A stretch of 64,000 nt of DNA from Micropterix aruncella. Lineage: Eukaryota > Arthropoda > Insecta > Lepidoptera > Micropterigidae. The position numbers and the translations under genes are program-made. The notes below the pieces were generated by a model, which saw only the letters and a program-made list of their open reading frames with translations, was not told where the DNA came from and ran no database searches. The stretch covers positions 13,238,002 through 13,302,001 of the forward strand of contig OX155960.1 in assembly GCA_944548615.1 (NCBI GenBank), in the 5' to 3' direction. Shown here piece by piece: positions 1 to 10,195 of this stretch. The stretch's first letter is position 1; every line of letters begins with the position of its first letter.

Positions 1-1110
1 TTTACTATTACTAATTTGCGAAGATTTACGAGTCGACGCCATATGGTATTCTCAGAATAAATCGGTAGCATAATAGCATCTGCGTCGCCGGGGCACTGTA
101 AATGTGGCGGGGACGATGCATCACGAGGAAGACGAGTAATCATATTACGATTTGTGGTAGCCCTTAATATTTCTGACGTCACTTGTTGAATTTCAATTTT
201 GTTCTAAGAGAAGCTACTATCTGGTCTACTTTGCCCAGGGTAGGATTCTCGGGTCTCAGGCCTCGCGGCTTGTAGATCCGTCTCCACTGGAGGAAAGTCT
301 CCCGACGCTCCTTTAATATATATTTCAAAAACAATCGATAATCAGTAATTAAACTAAAAATAAAATGTGAAGCTATTCTTAAAGCTTCCCCAATCGAGCC
401 ATCGCCATTTTTACAGCTCATCAAATGCTTCACTGCTTTTTAGGCTCTTTAAAAAGTCCAACAAAAAGTTGGCCAGAGTAATTTCGTATCGTTATTAAAT
501 AAATCAGCGAGAGCTCGCCTGCAAATTGCTTTGATATTTCGAGGAAGCCTTCAGCCGAAACTTGCGTTTCAGGGCACGTGCGCACTTTTTTCAGGAAAAT
601 CAGAAGGAGCGGGAAGCGGTAGGCGGTCGACGGCCCGAGGGACCAGTAATTCGATTGAAGAAATGCTCTTCGTCGATTTTTTTATCCGATTCGAATGAGT
701 TTCCGGCATGATATCATTATCTAAGCCATACAGACTTCATACTAAATGAGATAATCTGCCTACTCAGAACAGAATCTGGTGACATTAATAAACCCACCGT
801 GCATTTGAATATTCATTTACGCTAATAAATATACCTACTCTATTAGCACTTCATAAAAATAGACAAATAAATATATTAAAGTAATAAAAACACGATCCGT
901 TACAGAAAGGGCCCTCTGCCGGTCGGCTGCTCGCCCCCATAACTCCGCGCCGTACGTTAGCAGTGAATGAACGTATGCAAAGTAACACGTATGCGCAGCG
1001 CGGATAAATCATCTTGTGGGGGGCCACACAGTGTCTGCTTTTTTTTTCCAACAGTTGTCGGTTCTGCGAGCTATATGGCCTACCCATTGCCATTTCAAGT
1101 TGGTTATTTT
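1..1110. other. no gene recognised
   Basis: Open frames here are short and have no recognisable motif. I see no RNA gene and no clear repeat unit shared with the rest of the window until about position 1111. Confidence 0.5.
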
Positions 1111-1300
1111 ACGAGCTATTATCAGTGACCTTGGTTCTTCTGCGAATTTCCTGGCTCGTTGCGCGACTTTGAGCTTGTGTATGAGGCCAATAAGTATTAG
1201 GACAATGAAATAATATTAGGTCAAGGAAATAATATTATTTTATACGAGTAATTTTGAATAAATTGTCCAAGGCGTAAACTGTAAACTGATCAATTTTGAG
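1111..1300 (+). repeat. interspersed repeat R, copy 1
   Basis: This stretch matches 8767-8938 plus 9762-9797, sharing the segments TCAGTGACCTTGGTTCTTCT, TAAGTATTAGGAC and ACTGTAAACTGATCAATTTT. It shows the uninterrupted arrangement GTCCAAGGC-GTAAACTG that the second copy has split. It ends at the N gap, so its full length is unknown. No coding capacity is seen. The last 21 residues of the reading frame assigned to the gypsy pol gene are really this repeat read in reverse. Confidence 0.75.
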
Positions 1301-3943
1301 NNNNNNNNNNNNNNNNNNNNNNNNNNNNNNNNNNNNNNNNNNNNNNNNNNNNNNNNNNNNNNNNNNNNNNNNNNNNNNNNNNNNNNNNNNNNNNNNNNNN
1401 NNNNNNNNNNNNNNNNNNNNNNNNNNNNNNNNNNNNNNNNNNNNNNNNNNNNNNNNNNNNNNNNNNNNNNNNNNNNNNNNNNNNNNNNNNNNNNNNNNNN
1501 TAGAACGAGGCAACGGTCCCACAAGGTCAATGCTGATAGTGTGCATTGGTCTGCTCACCGCCTTGGGTGTTATCATAAGTCCATGGGGTGGCGTGGTTTT
1601 GATCTTATGTGCCATACATATATCACAGTTTTTGATATAGGATTTCACCTGACGAGACATTCTTGGCCAAAAGTATTGCGATTGTAATTTTTTTAGCGTT
1701 TTAAAAGTACCGAAATGCGATGCAAATTCGCCGCCGTGAGTTTCTTTTATGGCGGTTTCCTGCTCATTTTCTTTTAATACTAGTTTCCACGGGCTTAGCA
1801 AGTCCTCTCCTTTTTTAGTCGGTACGTATTTGTATAATTTCCCATTTTCCAACCTGTAGTCGGGAATTGACGTCGGATTTTTTTCAAGATTTTTTATTAT
1901 TTTGTCATACCAATTTTCTTCTTCCTGAGTGGATATCACATCACATGGGATCCTGGATAACGCGTCTGCCACCACGTTTAGTGTTCCCTTTCGATGAATA
2001 ATCTCCATGTCATATTGAGATAAAATGGTAGACCATCTTGCCAAACGCCCAGAGGGATTGTCTATACGAGTGAGCCATCTTAAGGATGAATGGTCGCTTA
2101 TCACTTTGAAGTGAGCCCCATCTATGTATTCTTTATAGTGCTGAACAGCCTTCAAAACTGCCATAAGCTCTTTTTCTGTAACACTGTAGTTGCGTTCTGT
2201 TGCAGATAGAGTTTTTGAAAAGTACGATATTGGATGGTCGAATTGGTCTTCCTCGGAAAATTGTGTTAAAGCCGCGCCAATTGCCTTGTCGCTAGCGTCG
2301 CATGCAATGGTGAACTCTTTGGAAAAATCTGGGCATACGAGAACTGGGGCTGTTGTCAGTGCGTTTTTAAGTTCGACGAACGCAGCCTCAGCTTCCTCGC
2401 TCCATTCGAATTTTATTTTTGAGTCGCGTTTCCCACCTGTTAATTTGCATAGCGGTTCGGCTATTTTCGCGTAGTTTTTTACGAATTTTCTATAATAACC
2501 GGATAGACCGAGGAAACTTCTTACCTCTTTGATTTTTGTTGGACGTGGAAAATTGTTGACACAACTGATTTTTTCCGGATCTGTTCTTAACCCTTGGCGG
2601 TCTACTACGTAACCTAAATATTTGAGTTCCGAACGACCGAACTCGCATTTTTTTAAATTTATTGTAAGTCCTGCTTCTTTTAAACTTAGCCTGACGCGTT
2701 TTAAAGTTTCTATATGTTCCCTGAAATTAGGTGATGCTACAATTAAATCATCTGCATAGGCGAATACGTGATTATCGTATTCAGGCCCAAAGATTAGATC
2801 CATTAAAGCTTGTAAGTCTGCAGCTGCGTTGCACAAACCGAAAGCTAAGCGTTTATAGGCGTATAACCCTTTGCCCGGCACCGCGAAAGCTGTTTTGCAG
2901 ATGGATGATTTTTCCATAGGAATTTGCCAATATGCTTTTGATAAATCTATGGACGATAAGTACTTAGCATTCCCTAGTCTGTCTAGGATTGTCTTCGAGG
3001 ATACCATGGGATACCTATTTTTCCGAGTGACGGAATTTAATTTCCTCGAATCGAGGCAAACGCGTGGCGTCCCGTCTTTTTTTGTGACTACCACTACAGG
3101 TGAGCACCACGGAGATCTTATGGGTGTTATTACTCCCATTTTTAGCATCTCGTCAATTTCCTCCTTGACTAATTTTTCCTTAGCGTGAGAAAGTGGATAC
3201 GGACGCTGGCGAATTGGATCCCCTGACGTTATTATTTTGTGCTCGATTAGATGAGTTTTTCCTAGACCGTTTTTTTCGAATGAAATGTCCTCAAATGAAC
3301 AGATAACTTTTTGTAACTCGTCCCGTTGTTCGGGAAGTAAATTTTGCCAGTCTATTATGTGTTTTACGCGGCTTTCATTTATTTGAGACAGTTGGATATT
3401 GTATTTATAATCGACAGAAATTTTCACATCGAAAGTTTGCAGAAAATCTATACCCAAAATGAACTCTTTTGTTATTGTAGGACATACTAGAAAGTTGACA
3501 TTTTTTGTTATGGATTTGTATCGAACAGGAAGTGTTACAATACCTAATACCTGTTGATCTTTTCCGTCCGCCGTAGATAACTGAGTTTCTGTTTTTCTTA
3601 ATTTTGTGTCATTTTTGCATATTTTTTTATGGGTATTTAAACCTATTATGCAAATTGAACATCCTGTATCGACTAAACCCTGGTATTCCGCGTCCCAAAT
3701 TTTGAATTTTGCATAAGGCCTTGTATCTAGGTGGTCGCTTAGGGCGGTGACTATGTGTTTCTCCACTTTACCAGTTACACCCCTGAACTGTGAAAGTGGT
3801 TCGAAGCGTTTTTTGGCTGATTTGTATTCTGCCGGTTTTGTGAACGATTGCAATTGTTGCAATTTGAGGTTGAGACGTTTTGTGTTTTGCACTTGAAACA
3901 TATTAGCATAGGATAAGTCCTGCATTGCTAAAGTTGTGCCCAA
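1235..3943 (-). CDS. Ty3/gypsy Pol polyprotein, 3' end lost in gap
   Basis: Polyprotein for replication of an LTR retrotransposon. Going along the frame: aspartic protease motif LVDTGCS near residue 90; reverse transcriptase with SIDLSKAYWQIP near 321 and catalytic YADD near 396; RNase H with ACDASD near 547; integrase zinc domain (TH...SH...CDIC) near 735-776; and the first integrase core segment, ISIDLVGPL near 804. After residue about 814 the frame enters the N gap and then repeat R, so the catalytic core of integrase is absent. Order protease-RT-RNaseH-integrase is that of Ty3/gypsy. The frame starts 41 bases inside the end of gag, in the +1 frame relative to it. The start Met is nominal, since Pol is normally made as a Gag-Pol fusion. 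The residue order RLAFGLCNAAADLQ differs from the usual RMPFGLxNAPATFQ, a hint of decay. Confidence 0.88.
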   Translation of the reverse strand: MGTTLAMQDLSYANMFQVQNTKRLNLKLQQLQSFTKPAEYKSAKKRFEPLSQFRGVTGKVEKHIVTALSDHLDTRPYAKFKIWDAEYQGLVDTGCSICIIGLNTHKKICKNDTKLRKTETQLSTADGKDQQVLGIVTLPVRYKSITKNVNFLVCPTITKEFILGIDFLQTFDVKISVDYKYNIQLSQINESRVKHIIDWQNLLPEQRDELQKVICSFEDISFEKNGLGKTHLIEHKIITSGDPIRQRPYPLSHAKEKLVKEEIDEMLKMGVITPIRSPWCSPVVVVTKKDGTPRVCLDSRKLNSVTRKNRYPMVSSKTILDRLGNAKYLSSIDLSKAYWQIPMEKSSICKTAFAVPGKGLYAYKRLAFGLCNAAADLQALMDLIFGPEYDNHVFAYADDLIVASPNFREHIETLKRVRLSLKEAGLTINLKKCEFGRSELKYLGYVVDRQGLRTDPEKISCVNNFPRPTKIKEVRSFLGLSGYYRKFVKNYAKIAEPLCKLTGGKRDSKIKFEWSEEAEAAFVELKNALTTAPVLVCPDFSKEFTIACDASDKAIGAALTQFSEEDQFDHPISYFSKTLSATERNYSVTEKELMAVLKAVQHYKEYIDGAHFKVISDHSSLRWLTRIDNPSGRLARWSTILSQYDMEIIHRKGTLNVVADALSRIPCDVISTQEEENWYDKIIKNLEKNPTSIPDYRLENGKLYKYVPTKKGEDLLSPWKLVLKENEQETAIKETHGGEFASHFGTFKTLKKLQSQYFWPRMSRQVKSYIKNCDICMAHKIKTTPPHGLMITPKAVSRPMHTISIDLVGPLPRSXXXXXXXXXXXXXXXXXXXXXXXXXXXXXXXXXXXXXXXXXXXXXXXXXXXXXXXXXXXXXXXXXXXLKIDQFTVYALDNLFKITRIK
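1301..1500. other. assembly gap (200 N)
   Basis: A run of exactly 200 N separates repeat R on the left from gypsy integrase sequence on the right. The reading frame crossing it is an artefact of translating N. Confidence 0.99.
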
Positions 3944-5084
3944 TTTTGTCGCATTTTAGACATGACTGATTTGCCCACGGGTTTCTTTGACGAAAATTTT
4001 CGTCGGTTTTCCCGTACTGTCTGTTTGTTTGAAAGTGCGGACGCGCGTGTTGAGCTCTATTGGTTGACGATATGTTCGCCGTTTGATGGTGTTCCTGCTC
4101 CATCGCATTTTCACCGTAGAAATTTTCTTCGGCGATATGGTGTCCCGGATATGCATTTTCCAGAGCTGCAACCTGTGGAACCTTCGTTGGCCTTGAATGT
4201 GAGCTGTTTCGCTGCGAAGTCGCGCTTGTAGTCTGCGATGACGCTGGCAGCATGTATTGCTCAAAGTTTTTCGCGACATCAAGTAAGTGCCCAATATCCG
4301 TTAGCCTTACTGTACCTAGCAACGTATGATAAATGGGTAAAACGTTCATTTTTGCTACTTCTAAGATGACTCTGTCTGATAGTCTTGAAGTTAGCCTGGA
4401 GTTTAGGCAGTCTAACCTCGTAATGAAGTCGTCCATGTTTTCGTTAGAAGCCTGTTTGGTACTTCTGATCTCGTTCTCAAGTTTTGTCTCGTAGTTTAAC
4501 TGCTCGTATTTGTTTATTAAAGCGGCCTTGAGTAATTTCCAGCTGGTCGTGTAAGTCCTCACGTTTCTAAACCATCTCAGGGCTGAACCCTCCAGAAGGT
4601 CTGAAAATCCTTGAAGTAGTTCCTTTTCAGTGGTGCCCCTCGATTGAACCTTGTCCTCGACGTTTTCAATAAATTCCAAAACTTTTCCTGTGCCGTCAAA
4701 AGATATTTTCCACTTGAACAGAGTTGGTTGAGTATTACTCCTTCCGCTCGACTGGAAAATGTCGCTTGAGAAAGCTCTTTGTCGTGATATTTGCATTATT
4801 GCTGATTCGTTTAGGTTTTCCTCCATATTTTCCGAAGTTGGTGGCTGAAACCTTGATTTTGACGTTGCCGGTGCTGTTTCATTTTTTTCGGAGTTTTTCC
4901 TCGCCAAGTTGCTGTTTCCAGGATCTATGTGTCTAGACGTGCTCTCATGAGCGTCCTGTTCTATGTTTTCCCGATTTGGAGAAGGTTGCCGATGTGATTT
5001 GTTGTTCCCGTTAAGAGATTCGTCGTCGAAATCGTAATTAGAGTTGTTTTTCTTTTTCGAATTTTTTGTTTTTCTTGGTGCCAT
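3903..5084 (-). CDS. Ty3/gypsy Gag
   Basis: Capsid/nucleocapsid precursor of the same element, 393 residues. The N-terminus is lysine-rich and low complexity (residues 1-120). A retrotransposon gag domain follows, with ALRWFRNV near 168 and SWKLLKAALINKY near 181. A CCHC zinc knuckle begins at CLKC (375) and continues to His 383, but the expected fourth ligand is replaced by Ala and the frame ends soon after. Cys-rich sequence continues in another frame just downstream, so a one-base indel at the knuckle is likely; the short overlap with pol may therefore not be the original arrangement. Confidence 0.82.
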   Translation of the reverse strand: MAPRKTKNSKKKNNSNYDFDDESLNGNNKSHRQPSPNRENIEQDAHESTSRHIDPGNSNLARKNSEKNETAPATSKSRFQPPTSENMEENLNESAIMQISRQRAFSSDIFQSSGRSNTQPTLFKWKISFDGTGKVLEFIENVEDKVQSRGTTEKELLQGFSDLLEGSALRWFRNVRTYTTSWKLLKAALINKYEQLNYETKLENEIRSTKQASNENMDDFITRLDCLNSRLTSRLSDRVILEVAKMNVLPIYHTLLGTVRLTDIGHLLDVAKNFEQYMLPASSQTTSATSQRNSSHSRPTKVPQVAALENAYPGHHIAEENFYGENAMEQEHHQTANISSTNRAQHARPHFQTNRQYGKTDENFRQRNPWANQSCLKCDKIGHNFSNAGLILC

Positions 5085-5451
5085 TTTTTTTTGTAGTGAC
5101 CCGGAAATGTGTGTTTTTTATTTTTTTCTACCTACTAAGTGACGATACCTTTAGTTGCTAAGCCTGTTTGGCGCGTCGGAATCGATCTGTCTCCGCGGAT
5201 AAATAATGACCAGTTTGTATTATGTGGAAACAATGTTTGGAAATGTACAAAATATGCGTAAACTTAAGGAAAATTATTGCTATAAAAGAAAATTGTTGTG
5301 TCTTGTGTGTGTGGTTCGGTAGGTTGGTTGACGGTGCGATGCGATAAATATAAAATATTTATTTTTTTAAAATGTGTTATACACAGTAAAATAGGGTGGG
5401 TGGGTGGGTTGTTGTACTTGTATTTTATTGTTATATTTTTGAAAAAAAAAT

Positions 5452-5824
5452 TCTGCCCCTAAGTTGGGTGTCAAAACTGCAGCCAACGTGGGCTATATAA
5501 GATAAATAACAATAATAAGCCCCGCGATTGGGCGACAAAACTGCAACGCCCAGAGCGGCTATATTAGTTTTATTATTTAAAAAAAAATGTACAATTTATT
5601 CGAAATTGATGTGTATCTATTTAGTTTGAAAAAAATTGAGCCCCAAGTTGAGGCGCCAAAACTGCAGCGGCCAACTTGGGCTAAATAAATGGTAAACTAT
5701 GTGTACTGTGTTGAAAGGTATGAAAATTGTCTATATACGGGTGTGGTGGGCGGGTTATCAATCTATATTTTGTAATAAAAAGAGCCCCACGCTTGGGCCC
5801 AAAACTGCAACGATACCGCTCTAT
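5452..5824 (-). repeat. four iterated PBS-like hairpins in the gypsy leader
   Basis: Four related blocks lie at 5452-5497, 5517-5563, 5638-5683 and 5782-5824. Each has a GCCCC...TTGGGC-like left arm, the core CAAAACTGCA, and (in the first three) a matching right arm such as CCAACTTGGGCT. On the reverse strand the third reads TTTTGGCGCC followed by an AACTTGGGGC stretch, like a retroelement primer-binding site. The arms vary between copies but stay largely complementary within a copy, and the fourth has a weak right arm. Confidence 0.7.
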
Positions 5825-6879
5825 TATTGATGTTTATTTATGCGAATTTATACTATGTTGATATTATTATTATTAATTAAGCAAAAACAGCGTTTTGGTG
5901 GCCAATAAGAGATGTCTACCTATTATTGAGGGATAATGTAGCTACGAGGAGCATAGGGCGCCAGGCCACCAGGCGCTGGGCGGTTCGCTGGTTGTGCAAG
6001 CAGATCCCGTACCGGAAACAGGCCTCTGCGCGGCGAATTTTACGGGAGTACAGGATAATCGCTCGAGAGGCTGGCTGCTCATTCAAGTAAGTTTATCGGA
6101 GACGGGTCGTGGGAAAAACTCTCTGAGCGCGCGAATCTGCGCGCTATTTAAAGTGCGATGTCCTGCGTGAAGTGAGACTCGCCTTGATGAGGCGTCCGGT
6201 ATATGGAGAGGGAAGAGTTTAAAATCTGGTGAAATTCTGCGTTCTAAATGTCGAGATGCAACTATATTTTTTCTACTTTATTTCTGGCTCGTAAACTGTC
6301 TGCGCTCGGCTGGCGGCGACAAAACAGAAATCGGCGGGGCCGTGATCAGCGCCCTCTCGACGGGCGAACCGACTACTACGGGGTACTATGATTCACTCCG
6401 CGGCCGATAGATGGCGCTTTGCGGGAGGCGACGTCTGCCCAAAAGAATGACTAATCGTGTTATAAAAATAAAATGTGGAATTATACGGAATGGGAATATA
6501 CCTCAAAGGAAATTAGGAAAACCAAATAAAATCTGGGATATTAAACAAATGAGAAAATTGATAATTATAATTGGGAATGGACGAGGAAGATGCCACGGAT
6601 GGGAACGGCAAATTATAATTGACAGACTAATTGAGGAAGGAAGATAGAATATATTTAGATAAGGTAACTAGAGGGAGTAGGTATATGAACGGGAGAGGAT
6701 AATTAAATATATATTTCTCCTTTTATTTTGTGTAGTTTCTTTTTACCCCTTTTCCCTTCAAAAAAATAAATGAAATTATACTCAATGTTGAAGTGGTTTA
6801 AAATATGCGCTTTATTTCTTTACGACATATGGAAGGTAAAATCAAAGAAAAAGTATTGAAGACGAATATTCTTAATTAT
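5825..6879. other. no gene recognised
   Basis: GC-richer between about 5940 and 6430, then A-rich. Short open frames only, none with known motifs. The right boundary of the gypsy element may lie within this stretch, but I could not find a paired LTR to place it. Confidence 0.4.
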
Positions 6880-7640
6880 ATTTTCCAGTCTTATCTTATC
6901 AAAGAGAAAACGTAAATCGAGCCTAATAAGATATTTAGAATAATATTCAAAGTTGTATTTTACGGATTTATTCTACAACAGAGGAGAACGTAAGTCAGCA
7001 TAAAGAAAATATTTAAAATGGTATTTAAAATTATATTTCGCAGTTTATTTCACGACGAAAACATGTAAATCAAATATGGAAATGTTAAAAACAATGTTTA
7101 AAAGAATTTACATTTTACAGTTTCCTTTATGGAGGAGGAGAACGTAAATTGAGATAAACAAAAAAGAATGTTTGAAAACGATATTTAAAAAAATTATATT
7201 TTATAGTTTCCTTTATGGAAGAGGAGAACGTAAATCAAGATAATAAAAAAATGTTTTAAAACGATATTTACAAGAATTATATTTCACAGTTTCCCTTATG
7301 GGAGAGGATAACGTAAATGAAAATAATAAAAAAATGTTTAAAACAATATTTACAAGAATTATATTTTACAGTTTCCCTTATGGGAGAGGATACCGTAAAT
7401 CAAGATAAAGCAATGTTTAAAAAATAATATTTAAAATTATATTTTCGGTTTCCTTTTATGGAAGAGGAAAAGTAGATCAATATATAAATGTTAAAAAAAA
7501 AAAAAAACAATATTTAAAATTATATTTTTACAATTTCCTTTTATGGAGGAGGAAATGTAAATCAAAATAACAAAAAAATATTTAAGAACGATGTTTAAAA
7601 TTATATTTTCACAATTTTATTTTACGACCTTTCACCCCTG
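6880..7640 (+). repeat. minisatellite, about 80-bp unit, roughly 10 copies
   Basis: Units share TATATTTTACAGTTTCC, then TTTATGGAGGAGGAGAACG, then GTAAATCAAGATAA and A-rich spacer with AATGTTTAAAACGATATTTA. Unit lengths run from about 72 to 88 bases, varying mainly in A-tract length. Outer copies are more diverged than central ones. No open frame runs through it. Confidence 0.85.
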
Positions 7641-8766
7641 CGGGTTATGACCATTATTTCTAGTCTCGCCTTTTTATGGCGAATATTAGTATTAAATTTT
7701 GTTTTTAGAAATTAGGATCGCTTATTACTAGTATCGCACCGTACCTACTGCACCAACCTTACCGGAACACGTGAGAATTTTATAGGTTTTATTTGGATAT
7801 GATATAAAGAATTTTAGGGGTACCTATTTCAGCGTATTAGAAATCACACCATTGTAATAAATAAGGTACTTATTAATTAAAATTTTTATATGCGAGGTAG
7901 TCACGTTCCTCCGAAAGAACCCTAGCCAAACTCCGTCTACCTTATGTCCGGTTTGTATAGCCGGTTTTATATATGTAATTTAATTATTTCTTACATAGAG
8001 AAATGGGGAAATTGAAAGAACCAAGAACAGAAAATATGAAATCAAAATGTGTGAGCCCCAACCGGATTGTGTCGCGCTACCTCTCTTGAATAATGAAGAA
8101 GAATATATTGGCTATTTTTCTATATAATTAAATATTTATATGGCCCTACGGCCTGCCAAATTACAAAACGAATACCCCAGTATTCCTATCTAAATAATGA
8201 GATCTAAATATATAAAGACAATGAACATGATATATGCTATGAAAATAATTTCCAAAAAAAAATAAAGAGAGAATTTAATCCTAAAATTTTAATCAAAGAA
8301 AGGAGAAGAATTAACATAAAAAAAAGAAAAAGGCAAAAAGAACCAGTCCCCGAACCGAACGGTGCGTTTTCTTGGAAATCTGAGCACTGAATTTAACACA
8401 TTAAAATTCTTTTTAAAATCCGTACAAACTAGAGTGATTCGAAGTAGGGTTTTCTTCTATCTGAGCGGCGGCCCGAGGCGAACCCGCCTCGGACCGCTCA
8501 CAACCCAAAAGTAATGACCGGCGAGTATATTTCTTTGGACGGCTCGCGATTATCGGATACGATTTCTACCTACCTAATGGCCTTCTAGAATATTCCAAAA
8601 TGCATTAGTGCGTAGAGCGCGTCTGAATTTATTTATAGAGAGCGTTTGGCACTCATTGTTTGACTTTAATTATTTTAGCTTTTATTTATTTATGTTTACT
8701 ATTATTTATTACTTATGAGAGGAAAGGACACATCGTAGATGGTTGCAACACAGGGTGTTGCACTAT
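7641..8766. other. no gene; one strong hairpin at 8463-8498
   Basis: No coding sequence recognised. At 8463-8498 a GC-rich inverted repeat pairs CCGAGGCG with CGCCTCGG across the loop AACC, extended outward by GAGCGG with CCGCTC past an asymmetric bulge. Its function is unknown. Confidence 0.5.
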
Positions 8767-8938
8767 TGTCAGTGACCTTGGTTCTTCTGCGAATTTCCTC
8801 ATTTTGGATCCTATCTCGCAGTGAAACTCCAACCATAGCTTTATTCATGGCTCGTTACGCGACTTTGAGCCCAATAAGTATTAGGACGATGAAATAATAT
8901 TATTTTATACGAGTAATTTTGAGTAAATTGTCCAAGGC

Positions 8939-9002
8939 TTATGCTGTCCAAGGCTTATGCTGTCCAAGGCTTATGCTGTCCAAGGCTTATGCTGTCCAAG
9001 GC
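8939..9002 (+). repeat. 16-bp tandem repeat at the LINE 5' junction
   Basis: Four exact copies of TTATGCTGTCCAAGGC follow a TCCAAGGC that belongs to the target site. The LINE body begins at 9003 with GAATATGC, sharing TATGC with the repeat. The array thus combines target sequence with a few extra bases and sits exactly at the 5' junction. Confidence 0.9.
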
Positions 9003-9449
9003 GAATATGCTTCTCAAATATGGTCTCCTAGCTATAATGTTCACATAAAAAGAATTGAACGTATTCAAAATGTGTTCCTGAAACATTTGAATTATCGCTC
9101 CTTCTTGTCCTTTCCCAATCACAACGAAGCAGCTGCTTTTCATGGGCTTCAATCCTTACAATCAAGAAGAAAATGCGCAGACTTGGTGTTTTTCCATAAA
9201 ATATTGGCAGGTTATTTTGATTGTTCTGATCTTCTTGGAATGATATCTTTCCGTGTACCATCGCGACTCACTCGCCAAACGGAGTTATTCCACCTTCCGC
9301 AGGTTAGTACTAATTATGCACAAAACTGTTTCATGTATAGGGTATGTAAAATTTGTAATACGCAGCTCGGCGATATTGACGTATTCAATACGTCATCATT
9401 CGCTCTTAAGAAAGCAATTATTAATGATGGTATTGATTTATCATTGTAA
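9003..9449 (+). CDS. LINE ORF2 C-terminal fragment
   Basis: About 148 residues of the region after the reverse transcriptase domain. Recognisable are YASQIWSPSYN, IERIQNVFLKHL and FRVPSRLTRQTELFHLP, the usual tail of jockey/CR1-like ORF2 proteins. It is homologous to the fragments at 32958-33130 and 31300-31506. The open frame extends upstream to 8919 only because the 16-bp repeats lack stops; that part is not LINE protein. The reverse transcriptase itself is missing, so it has no activity. Confidence 0.85.
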   Translation, partial: EYASQIWSPSYNVHIKRIERIQNVFLKHLNYRSFLSFPNHNEAAAFHGLQSLQSRRKCADLVFFHKILAGYFDCSDLLGMISFRVPSRLTRQTELFHLPQVSTNYAQNCFMYRVCKICNTQLGDIDVFNTSSFALKKAIINDGIDLSL

Positions 9450-9764
9450 TCGCAATATATAATATATTATAAATAATATTTATTCAAGAATATCTTTAAA
9501 TAATACGTATGTGTGTATTATGGAACGTGTATTTACATAAAATTTTATTTACTTATTATGACTCCTTTCTTCCCAGTTCCCACCTGTCCCTATGAGTGTT
9601 AGTTAATTCTTCAAAAAAATTATATTGTTGTGTTTAAATTATGAATGTTTAAGTGGAAACATGTAATTAGCTTTATTTTTTTAACCTAATAATTCTGTAA
9701 CAAATGTATTGTAACAGCTGTATGTTTCCTTAAAAATAATAAAATAAAATAAATAAATAAGGCA
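9003..9764 (+). mobile_element. 5'-truncated jockey-superfamily LINE
   Basis: It carries the C-terminal end of a LINE ORF2 (to 9449), about 290 bases of 3' UTR, and an AAATAA-rich tail (about 9738-9762). The 5' truncation and A-rich tail are the marks of target-primed reverse transcription. It is inserted in repeat R. Confidence 0.85.
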
Positions 9765-9797
9765 TAAACTGTAAACTGATCAATTTTGGGTAAACTG

Positions 9798-10195
9798 ATC
9801 GAGGCACGAGGCCGTGGGAACTTAATGGTTCGAAAAGCTCGTGGAGATAGAATGGTGTTGATTGGGAGAGTACACGATAGAGGAAAGCAAGTATATGAAC
9901 ATTTCTCCTTTAGCGTGCTGGCAATGGATGTTCAACGTGTAAATAGTTGAACAACGGCGGGATCATAACCGTGAATAAATTATACTAAAATAAACAAAAT
10001 AAATTAATAGATTCTACTATGTGGGTACTTTACAAAATGAGACGAAATCGATGCGCGCAAATCCCTCAAACATCAACACGTAATCATATATATGTCTGTA
10101 AAACACCGACTGGCCTGTGATGATGATCCTCGCCTATCTGGAAGTCCCAGCACTGCTACGGACCCTCGATGTGCCTGCTGGTGGATTTCTCATGC
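9798..10195. other. no gene recognised
   Basis: No motif or repeat shared with other parts of the window was recognised. Confidence 0.35.

Larger units (their letters stand above)
1501..5824 (-). mobile_element. Ty3/gypsy LTR retrotransposon, incomplete
   Basis: Gag and pol lie on the reverse strand with a leader upstream of gag (5085-5824). The element is cut at the start of the integrase core by the N gap, and sequence beyond the gap is an unrelated repeat, so the 3' part of pol and the 3' LTR are missing. I could not delimit a 5' LTR. The leader contains four related hairpins that read TGGCGCC-like on the reverse strand, as expected of a tRNA primer-binding site. No envelope-like frame is present. 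Confidence 0.85.
8767..9797 (+). repeat. interspersed repeat R, copy 2, interrupted by a LINE
   Basis: The flanks 8767-8938 and 9762-9797 together reproduce the sequence seen whole at 1111-1300. The interruption falls within GTCCAAGGC-ATAAACTG. The material between is a 16-bp tandem array and a 5'-truncated LINE. Confidence 0.8.

Noticed and set aside
1240..1640. Open frames through the N run
   Set aside because: The unknown bases are translated as X, so the frames are not real.
6880..7640. CRISPR-like array
   Set aside because: Whole units are repeated with no unique spacers, and the organism is a eukaryote. The same applies to the arrays at 33290, 54060 and 59100.
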